Below are positions 1 through 4,963 of a DNA stretch of 16,500 nt, piece by piece; within the stretch, counting starts at the first letter, position 1; the number at the start of each line of letters is the position of its first letter. The notes beneath the pieces are model-generated. The model ran no database searches and was not told the origin of the DNA. It saw nothing but the letters and a program-made list of their open reading frames with translations. The stretch spans positions 1 to 16,500 of the forward strand of contig DATBFY010000359.1 of the NCBI GenBank assembly GCA_036558265.1, given 5' to 3'. Origin of the DNA: RYN-433 sp036558265 (GTDB lineage: Bacteria > Planctomycetota > Phycisphaerae > Tepidisphaerales > Tepidisphaeraceae). The position numbers were made by a program, and so were the translations under genes.

Positions 1-195
1 CACGCCGTTTCCGTCCACCTTTTTCACCGAAAGCGCCCCGTTGAGGACCATGATCTCATCCGGCGGATTCCCCTCAGCCAGCTTGTCGAAGTTCTGCGCA
101 TAAAGCGGCGCGCCCGGCGCATCCGCTCCCACCGCGATGATCGATAGAAGGCAAAAGGCAAAGGGCAAAAAGCAAAAGGAGAGAGACCTTCTCAT
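1..195 (-). CDS. Secreted protein of unknown function, N-terminal fragment
   Basis: The gene runs leftward off the window edge; 65 codons are visible from the ATG at 195-193. The start is fixed by a 4-bp ATGA overlap with the stop of the upstream PQQ gene, which indicates translational coupling. Residues 1-24 form a signal peptide: MRRSLS, then the hydrophobic stretch FCFLPFAFCLLSIIAVGA with a plausible cleavage site after VGA. The mature part begins DAPGAPLYAQNFDKL and has an alternating-strand look (IMVLNGALSVKKV). I recall similar starts in planctomycete proteins with a concanavalin-like or DUF1080-like jelly-roll fold, but 40 mature residues cannot establish that. The signal-peptide core is encoded by four copies of a 7-bp tandem repeat (151-178). 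Function unknown; export and co-expression with the PQQ propeller are well supported. Confidence 0.8.
   Translation of the reverse strand, partial: MRRSLSFCFLPFAFCLLSIIAVGADAPGAPLYAQNFDKLAEGNPPDEIMVLNGALSVKKVDGNGV
151..178 (-). repeat. Four 7-bp tandem repeats inside a signal-peptide coding region
   Basis: Plus-strand units are GCAAAAG, GCAAAGG, GCAAAAA and GCAAAAG. On the coding minus strand this is a (CTTTTGC)n tract that encodes most of the hydrophobic core FCFLPFAFCLL. It is the same family as the intergenic tract at 2007-2034. Confidence 0.8.
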
Positions 196-1721
196 TTCTT
201 CTCCGCAATCGCGTAAAGGAACTTCTCCGTCGCCAGGTACAGCACGCCGTCGGCCGCCACCGGCGTCGAGAAGATCGACCCGTCGAAGTTCGATGTCCCC
301 AGCACCTTCTCCGTCTGCTCTGCCGCGAAGACGATCAGCGCCCCCGCCTCCGTCGCGACGTACACCTTTCCATCCGCCACCAGCGCCCCGCCCCAGATGT
401 GCGCCTCGCAGTCGTGCTTCCAGTAGAGTTTCCCGTTTTTCGCATCGATGCAATACAGGTATCCCGCGAAATCGGGGATGAACAGCAGGTCGCCCGCAAC
501 GCTTGCGCTGGATGTCGATCGCCCGATCTTCTCGAACTGCCACACCTTCCCGCTTTGGGTGATGTCACCGGTTTTCGACGCGTCGATGCACGACAGCCCG
601 CCGTCGCCATCGCCGTTCTCCGGGTTCTGACCAATCGCGACGTACACCTTGCCCTCGTGGAACACCGGCGTCGCCACGATCTCGCTCGGGCCGTCGTTGC
701 TGCCGTACTTCAGCCGCTTGCCATTGTGCATCCGCCGGCTTGGCGGGTTGGCGTCGAACCGCCATAGCTCCTTTAGCGCGCCGGCCACCGGTTGAGCGGC
801 AAAGCCATAGCACCATCCATCCCCCGCCCCGAAGATCACCATCTCCTGCCCGTCCACCTTCCCATAGGCGGGTGACGACCAGTTCGAGTGGAACGTCCGC
901 CCCGCGATTCCGGACGCCTCCTGCCCCAGCAGCTTCCCCGTGTGTTTATCGAGGCAGATCAGCGTGGGCGCGTTGGGCGCCGGCACGTGCCCCGCCCAGT
1001 CGCGCGAGTTGGACGTGCACGCGTAAACCCGATCCCCCACCAGCAGCACCGATGATGCCGATTGATAATGCTCGTAAACCCCCAGCTCATCCCGCATGTC
1101 GAACCGCCAGAGGATGTCCGCGTCCTGCGGCCCCACGGACAGGGGGGGCTTGCCCGGCCCCGCGAAATATTGCCCCTCCTCCTTAAAGGGCCCATCGTTC
1201 CCGTTCGCCTGCCCGTCCAGGTCCAGGCAAAGCACCTCGCAGCGATTGGTGACGACGTACACCCGCCGCTCCGCCGCATCGATCGCCGCCGACGAGCACA
1301 ACCCGATCCCGCCCCAGTCCACGTTGTTTCCCGCCGACAGCTTCGGACACGCCAGTTGCCAAACCAGCTTTCCGCCCGCCTGGTCCAGGCAATAGAGCAT
1401 CGAGAAATCCCCCTGGAACTTGGGATCCCGCGGCGACTCGTTGTTGGTCCCCACCAGCACCCGCCCGCCGGCGATCGTCGGATTCCCGTACGCCTTGTCC
1501 CCCAGCTTGGCTGTCCATTTCACATTCTTCGCCGACGATAAATCCAGCTTGCCCGTATTCTCATCCACCTTTCCGGGATCGCAGGTCGTAGGCAGCCCCT
1601 TCTCCTCCGCCGCCACCGGATTTCGCGACGCATCCCTCCCCCACTGAGGCCAATCCGCCGCCAATAGCACCGGCACGAGGGCGACGATCGCCAGCAGGAC
1701 AATCACAGGACGAAGTTTCAT
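192..1721 (-). CDS. Secreted PQQ-type beta-propeller protein
   Basis: A 509-residue protein. Residues 1-22 are a signal peptide (MKLRPVIVLLAIVALVPVLLAA), and the mature chain starts DWPQWGRD, the WPQW opening typical of planctomycete PQQ-propeller proteins. Repeated blade motifs follow along the whole chain: GNPTIAGGRVLVGT, YCLDQAGGKLVWQL, RRVYVVTNRCEVLCLD, ICLDKHTGKLLG, GKVYVAIG, YCIDAKNGKLYWKHD and GKVYVATEAG. These are the strand-turn signatures of a seven- or eight-bladed propeller of the BamB/quinoprotein superfamily. No dehydrogenase active site is evident, so a scaffold or ligand-binding role is as likely as catalysis; the WD-like repeats alone do not show PQQ binding. The ATG lies 8 nt from a TATAAC box and has no Shine-Dalgarno sequence. 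The stop overlaps the next gene's ATG. A related propeller gene lies divergently across the intergenic region. Confidence 0.92.
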   Translation of the reverse strand: MKLRPVIVLLAIVALVPVLLAADWPQWGRDASRNPVAAEEKGLPTTCDPGKVDENTGKLDLSSAKNVKWTAKLGDKAYGNPTIAGGRVLVGTNNESPRDPKFQGDFSMLYCLDQAGGKLVWQLACPKLSAGNNVDWGGIGLCSSAAIDAAERRVYVVTNRCEVLCLDLDGQANGNDGPFKEEGQYFAGPGKPPLSVGPQDADILWRFDMRDELGVYEHYQSASSVLLVGDRVYACTSNSRDWAGHVPAPNAPTLICLDKHTGKLLGQEASGIAGRTFHSNWSSPAYGKVDGQEMVIFGAGDGWCYGFAAQPVAGALKELWRFDANPPSRRMHNGKRLKYGSNDGPSEIVATPVFHEGKVYVAIGQNPENGDGDGGLSCIDASKTGDITQSGKVWQFEKIGRSTSSASVAGDLLFIPDFAGYLYCIDAKNGKLYWKHDCEAHIWGGALVADGKVYVATEAGALIVFAAEQTEKVLGTSNFDGSIFSTPVAADGVLYLATEKFLYAIAEKK

Positions 1722-1729
1722 GGCGACCC

Positions 1730-1735
1730 GTTATA
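1730..1735 (-). promoter_or_regulatory. -10-like box for the leftward PQQ gene
   Basis: Read on the minus strand this is TATAAC, ending 8 nt before the ATG at 1721. A transcript starting about 7 nt downstream of the box would begin within one or two bases of the start codon. No purine-rich ribosome-binding site lies in between. No convincing -35 hexamer is seen at 16-18 nt spacing. A promoter giving a leaderless or near-leaderless mRNA is an inference. Confidence 0.45.
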
Positions 1736-1782
1736 CCAGTATGCCAGTCGCGGGTTTAGCACCTTTCCCGCAGTTCGGAGTT

Positions 1783-1797
1783 CACGCGTTAAGCGTG
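1783..1797. other. Short inverted repeat CACGC-GTTAA-GCGTG
   Basis: A perfect 5-bp stem with a 5-nt loop in the divergent intergenic region, just outside the larger 180-bp dyad. It could be an operator or a minor hairpin. There is no T-tract, so it is not called a terminator. Confidence 0.3.
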
Positions 1798-1808
1798 TCT
1801 TCTCATCT

Positions 1809-1988
1809 GCCGGGTGCCATGCCCTCACGAGCCGCCCACGGCGCCACTCGCGGCTTAGCGGTCGTCGGCTCGGGTGGGCATGCCAGTTGTGCGCGGAATG
1901 CCGAACACACCCGGCATGCCCACGCCCGCGTCAGCGCACGTGTGCGTCACGGTGATCTTCGCGCGCGGGCGAGGGCATGGCACCCGGC
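1809..1988. repeat. 180-bp dyad-symmetric element with nested inverted repeats
   Basis: Outer arms of 18 bp are perfect inverted copies (1809-1826 and 1971-1988, GCCGGGTGCCATGCCCTC and its complement). Inner arms of 11 bp are also perfect (GTGGGCATGCC at 1874-1884, complement at 1913-1923). Both pairs share the same centre, 1898.5, and the segments between arms are exactly 47 bp on each side but poorly matched. The apical 14 positions match at about 9. The motif GGGCATG(G/C)C therefore occurs four times in alternating orientation, at 1816-1824, 1876-1884, 1913-1921 and 1973-1981. There is no transposase gene and no obvious target duplication. It could be a non-autonomous mobile repeat, a cruciform or structured RNA, or a regulatory element serving the two divergent PQQ genes. 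Confidence 0.75.
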
Positions 1989-2006
1989 GGGTCTTGCTCC
2001 CCCAAC

Positions 2007-2034
2007 CCTTTGGCCTTTTGCCCATTGCCTTTTG
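2007..2034 (+). repeat. Four degenerate 7-bp repeats, consensus CCTTTTG
   Basis: Units are CCTTTGG, CCTTTTG, CCCATTG and CCTTTTG with exact 7-bp period. This is the same family as the tract at 151-178, in the same orientation relative to the downstream gene's transcription. It lies 38 bp upstream of the TATAAC box of the rightward PQQ gene. Confidence 0.75.
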
Positions 2035-2071
2035 CGTCCCCCGCCCCGTACACGAACACCCCACACCCGGG

Positions 2072-2077
2072 TATAAC
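2072..2077 (+). promoter_or_regulatory. -10-like box for the rightward PQQ gene
   Basis: TATAAC lies 30 nt upstream of the ATG at 2108, implying a leader of roughly 24 nt that contains the GAGGA ribosome-binding site at 2094-2098. No clear -35 hexamer is visible. The same hexamer precedes the divergent PQQ gene. Confidence 0.45.
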
Positions 2078-2107
2078 ATCCAACCACCCAATCGAGGACC
2101 AACGCCA

Positions 2108-3436
2108 ATGCGAACCCTGCGAGCCTTCATCGGACTGCTGTTCCTCGCCGTCATCGTCCCGTGCGCACCCGCCCGCGCCGCCGAACCCAACTGGCCCCAA
2201 TGGCGCGGGCCCAACTACAACGGCTCCACTTCCGCCACCAACCTCCCCGACAAGATCGCCCGCGAGGACGCGCTCTGGTCCACCCCCATGCCCGGGCACA
2301 GCAACGGAACGCCCATCATCTGGGGCGACCGCATCTTCACCACCGCCCAGCAGCGCGACGGCAAGCTCGTCGCCCTGTGCGTCTCCCGAACCGACGGCAA
2401 GATCGTCTGGCAACGCGACATCTCCGACGTCTCGGTCACCAAGGGCCGCAACGACTCGGCCACGCCCTCCCCCGTCACCGACGGCAAGCAGGTCTTCTTC
2501 CTCTACGGCACCGGCGACCTCGCCGCCTTTGACGTGGACGGCAAGCCTCTCTGGCAGCGCAACATCCCCAAGCAGTATGGCCGCTGGAACTACCAGTGGC
2601 ACTACGGCGCCAGTCCCACGCTCTACAAGGGCAAGCTCTACGTCCAGGTGCTCCACCGTGACGTCAGCGAGAGCAACTGGGGTGATTCCAAGCCTGGCGG
2701 GTCGCTGGCCGATTCCTACCTGCTGGGCGTCGATCCCGCGACCGGCAAGGACCTCTGGCGCGTCATCCGCCCGACCGACGCTCGCGTCGAATCCCACGAG
2801 GCTTACACCACCCCCATCCCGTGGGAACGCCCCGGCGGCACCCAGATCCTGATCGCCGGCGGCGACTGCGTCACCGGTCACGACCCCGAGACCGGCAAGG
2901 AACTCTGGCGCGCCGGCGGCTGGAACCCCCAGAAGGTCAATAGCTGGCGGCTGGTCACCTCCCCCGTCACCTGGGACGGCCTGGTCTTCGTCTGCCCGCC
3001 CAAGGGCGGGCCGATCCTCGCCTTCAAGGAAGGCGGCAGCGGCGACGTGACAAACACCCACCGCGCCTGGAAGGGCGACAACCGCCTGACCAGCGACGTC
3101 TGCGTCCCCCTGGTTTACAAGGACAACCTCTACGTCCTCGACGGCGACCGCAAGCAGCTTTTCTGCGTCGATCCCAAGACCGGCACGCACAAGTGGGGCG
3201 GCACGCTCGACAGCCGCAACGCCGTCCTCCGCACCTCCCCCACCGGTGCCGACGGCAAGATCTACGTCATGAACGAGAACGGCGACCTCTTCGTCTGCTC
3301 CGCCGACGAATTCAAGGTTCACTCCAAGGCCAGCCTCGGCGGCGAGGGCGGCAGCCGCGGCTCGATCGCCGCCGTAGACGGCATGATCGTCGTCCGCACC
3401 GGCGATAAGCTCTGGGCGTTCGGCAAGAAGCAGTAG
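2108..3436 (+). CDS. Secreted PQQ-type beta-propeller protein
   Basis: A 442-residue protein. The ATG at 2108 is chosen because it starts a clear signal peptide (residues 1-25, MRTLRAFIGLLFLAVIVPC then APARA) and has GAGGA at 2094-2098; the frame is open further upstream, but only through repeat DNA. The mature chain opens with the WPQWRGPNYNG signature (29-39), usual for planctomycete PQQ-propeller proteins. Blade motifs recur to the C-terminus: GTPIIWGDRIFTTA, RTDGKIVWQRD, LAAFDVDGKPLWQRN, LLGVDPATGKDLWR, TGHDPETGKELWR, FCVDPKTGTHKWGG, GKIYVMNENGDLFVCS and DKLWAFGKKQ. It belongs to the BamB/quinoprotein propeller superfamily; the ligand and any enzymatic role are unknown. It is distinct in sequence from the divergent propeller. 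A GC-rich hairpin starts at the stop codon, and the gene appears to be transcribed alone. Confidence 0.93.
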   Translation: MRTLRAFIGLLFLAVIVPCAPARAAEPNWPQWRGPNYNGSTSATNLPDKIAREDALWSTPMPGHSNGTPIIWGDRIFTTAQQRDGKLVALCVSRTDGKIVWQRDISDVSVTKGRNDSATPSPVTDGKQVFFLYGTGDLAAFDVDGKPLWQRNIPKQYGRWNYQWHYGASPTLYKGKLYVQVLHRDVSESNWGDSKPGGSLADSYLLGVDPATGKDLWRVIRPTDARVESHEAYTTPIPWERPGGTQILIAGGDCVTGHDPETGKELWRAGGWNPQKVNSWRLVTSPVTWDGLVFVCPPKGGPILAFKEGGSGDVTNTHRAWKGDNRLTSDVCVPLVYKDNLYVLDGDRKQLFCVDPKTGTHKWGGTLDSRNAVLRTSPTGADGKIYVMNENGDLFVCSADEFKVHSKASLGGEGGSRGSIAAVDGMIVVRTGDKLWAFGKKQ

Positions 3437-3454
3437 GGTGGGGCCCGCCCACCC
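3436..3454 (+). terminator. GC-rich hairpin at the PQQ gene stop codon
   Basis: A perfect 7-bp stem, GGGTGGG/CCCACCC, with a 5-nt loop starts on the last base of the TAG stop codon. The bases after it are AAACGACG, not a T-tract, so it does not match a classical intrinsic terminator. It may still slow the polymerase or protect the 3' end. Confidence 0.4.
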
Positions 3455-3460
3455 AAACGA

Positions 3461-3579
3461 CGTCATCCTGATTAATGAGGAGGTTCTACCGACGAAGGAT
3501 CTAGCCCGAATCAGCGAATCGGCGCGGCTTGCCGCTCCGGGCAAGATCCTTCGGTCGTTGAAACTCCCTCAGGATGACG
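3461..3579. repeat. Large imperfect palindromic repeat, GTCATCCTGA family
   Basis: Ends are perfect 11-bp inverted copies (CGTCATCCTGA at 3461-3471, complement at 3569-3579). Inside, CGACGAAGGATCTAGCCCG is mirrored by CGACCGAAGGATCTTGCCCG, with one indel and one mismatch. The GAAGGATCT core lies at 3494-3502 and 3544-3552. The loop is roughly 3509-3540. I recognise the GTCATCCTGA...GAAGGATCT theme as a repeat common between genes in many environmental bacterial genomes; that is recalled knowledge, not a search. As RNA it would form a long hairpin. No coding content is seen. Confidence 0.8.
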
Positions 3580-3623
3580 GCATTACGGGTCCGCCTGAGG
3601 ATCGGTCGCCAGTAGGCTCCGAC

Positions 3624-3636
3624 GCGCGTAACGCGC
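3624..3636. other. Short palindrome GCGCGT-A-ACGCGC
   Basis: A perfect 6-bp palindrome around one central A, in the region upstream of the kinase operon. It cannot form a hairpin with a one-base loop, so a dimeric protein-binding site is the more reasonable idea. It is about 84 bp upstream of the TATAAT box. Confidence 0.3.
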
Positions 3637-3671
3637 AAAGACATAAGGACCTGCGAAGAACGGTAACCTCC

Positions 3672-3698
3672 TTCACGTTTTACGTTTCACGTTTCACG
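3672..3698 (+). repeat. Degenerate 7-bp tandem repeat, consensus CACGTTT
   Basis: After a leading TT, the units CACGTTT, TACGTTT, CACGTTT and a partial CACG follow with exact 7-bp period. It ends 21 bp before the TATAAT box of the kinase operon. It has the same period as the tracts at 151-178 and 2007-2034 but a different unit. Confidence 0.7.
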
Positions 3699-3719
3699 AC
3701 CTCCCCTTCCCTCATCCGT

Positions 3720-3725
3720 TATAAT
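3720..3725 (+). promoter_or_regulatory. TATAAT -10 box of the kinase operon
   Basis: A perfect consensus TATAAT lies 26 nt upstream of the ATG at 3752. A transcript start near 3732 would leave a leader of about 20 nt holding the GGAG at 3742-3745. No good -35 is found at 17 nt spacing; the nearest TTCACG, inside the heptamer tract, is 21 nt away. The box argues against a TTG at 3725 as the start codon. Confidence 0.55.
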
Positions 3726-3751
3726 TGTTCCACACCCCTGCGGAGCACCGG

Positions 3752-4963
3752 ATGAAACGACGGCATACCGTCCTGGTCGTTGACGACGAAGCCGACGTCG
3801 TGGCCAGCGTCAAGGACCTCCTGCGCCTCGACTACAAGGTCCTGGGCGCCACCAAGGCCGTCGAGGGGCTGGCCGTCCTCGACCGCGAGCCGATCCACGT
3901 CGTCATGACCGACCAGCGGATGCCGGAGATGACCGGCGTCCAACTCCTCGAGCAGGTCCGCGACAAGCACCCCGACGCGATGCGCCTGCTCTTCACCGGC
4001 TACGCCGACGTCCGCGCCGTCGTGGACGCCATCAATCGCGGCAACGTCTATCGCTACATCACCAAGCCCTGGGACCCGGATGAGCTGATGGCCATCATCC
4101 GCGAGGCCTGCGACCGCTACGACCTGATCGAAGAACGCCGCCATCTCATCGCCCAGTTGCAGACCAAGAATGTCGAGCTGGAACAGGTCAACGCCGAGCT
4201 GCGGCGGATGGACGAGCTCAAGAGCGCCTTCATCCGGGTCGCCAGCCACGAGCTGCGCACGCCCCTGACGATCCTCATGGGCCTCTCGGACCTGGCGTAC
4301 CGCCAGGGCAACGCCGCCGAGCCGCTCTGCGGGTGGGTCAAGCGGATGCACGGCGCGGGTCAGCGGTTGCAGCACTTGATCGACCAGCTCGTCAACATGC
4401 TCGCCGCCCAGCAGTTCGATCGCACGATCGAGAAACATCCGACGGACCTGGGCAACCTCGTCCGCCGCGCGGTGGAAGACGTCCGGCCGTTCGCCGACAT
4501 CCGCGGGCACAAGCTCCAGATCGAGGTGCCGCCCGACACGGGCACGATCGAGGTGGACGAGGGCAAGATCCGCGACAGCGTCAACCACCTGCTCCTCAAC
4601 GCGATCAAGTTCACGCCCGACGGCGGGACGATCACCGTGGGCGCCGGGCGCGCGGCGGACGGTTCGGCGACGATCCGCGTGAGCGACACCGGCTGCGGGA
4701 TCGACCCGCAGTGCCTCGATCGCGTGTTCGATCGGTTCTTCACGGATTTCGACGTGTCGCGCCATTCGTCGGGGCATTTTGAGCATGGCAAGAAGGGGAT
4801 CGGGCTGGGGCTGTCGGTGGTCAAGGCGTTCGTCGAGATGCATGGCGGGCGGGTGGAGGTGCAGAGCGATACCGGCAGGGGCGCGACGTTTACGATCCGT
4901 CTGCCCGCCCAATCAGGTGCGAACCAGCCCGCCCCGGCCGCGGCGCAAGGGGTGGTCTCATGA
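3752..4963 (+). CDS. Receiver-histidine kinase (REC-HisKA-HATPase)
   Basis: A soluble 403-residue hybrid kinase with the receiver at the N-terminus. The ATG at 3752 has GGAG six nt upstream. REC spans about 5-120, with acidic pair D11-D12, phosphoacceptor D54 in VVMTDQRMPEMTG, T82 and K105 in the ITKPWDPDEL motif. A coiled-coil linker runs about 125-155. HisKA has H166 in ASHELRTP. HATPase_c carries the N box around N283 (LLLNAIKFTP), G1 SDTGCGID (311-317), an F box near 325-330, and G2 KGIGLGLS (348-355). All key residues are present and no membrane segment is seen. It probably integrates an upstream phosphoryl signal at D54 with its own kinase activity. Its TGA overlaps the next kinase's ATG, so the two are made together; their partners are not visible here. 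Confidence 0.93.
   Translation: MKRRHTVLVVDDEADVVASVKDLLRLDYKVLGATKAVEGLAVLDREPIHVVMTDQRMPEMTGVQLLEQVRDKHPDAMRLLFTGYADVRAVVDAINRGNVYRYITKPWDPDELMAIIREACDRYDLIEERRHLIAQLQTKNVELEQVNAELRRMDELKSAFIRVASHELRTPLTILMGLSDLAYRQGNAAEPLCGWVKRMHGAGQRLQHLIDQLVNMLAAQQFDRTIEKHPTDLGNLVRRAVEDVRPFADIRGHKLQIEVPPDTGTIEVDEGKIRDSVNHLLLNAIKFTPDGGTITVGAGRAADGSATIRVSDTGCGIDPQCLDRVFDRFFTDFDVSRHSSGHFEHGKKGIGLGLSVVKAFVEMHGGRVEVQSDTGRGATFTIRLPAQSGANQPAPAAAQGVVS

Noticed and set aside
1874..2107. N-terminal extension of the rightward PQQ protein by 78 residues
   Set aside because: It translates the dyad element and heptamer tract, has no ribosome-binding site, and would bury the signal peptide that starts at 2108.
1931..3544. 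537-residue open frame antisense to the rightward PQQ gene
   Set aside because: Composition is dominated by G, A, V and D without recognisable motifs, and it runs through the palindromic repeat. The sense strand has a signal peptide and PQQ blades.
3725..3751. TTG start for the receiver-kinase at 3725
   Set aside because: The TTG abuts the TATAAT box and would precede the predicted transcript start. The ATG at 3752 has GGAG at proper spacing and begins directly at the receiver fold.
3437..3751. CRISPR array suggested by repeated short motifs
   Set aside because: The repeats are a palindrome and a 7-bp tandem tract without unique spacers of regular length, and no cas gene is present.
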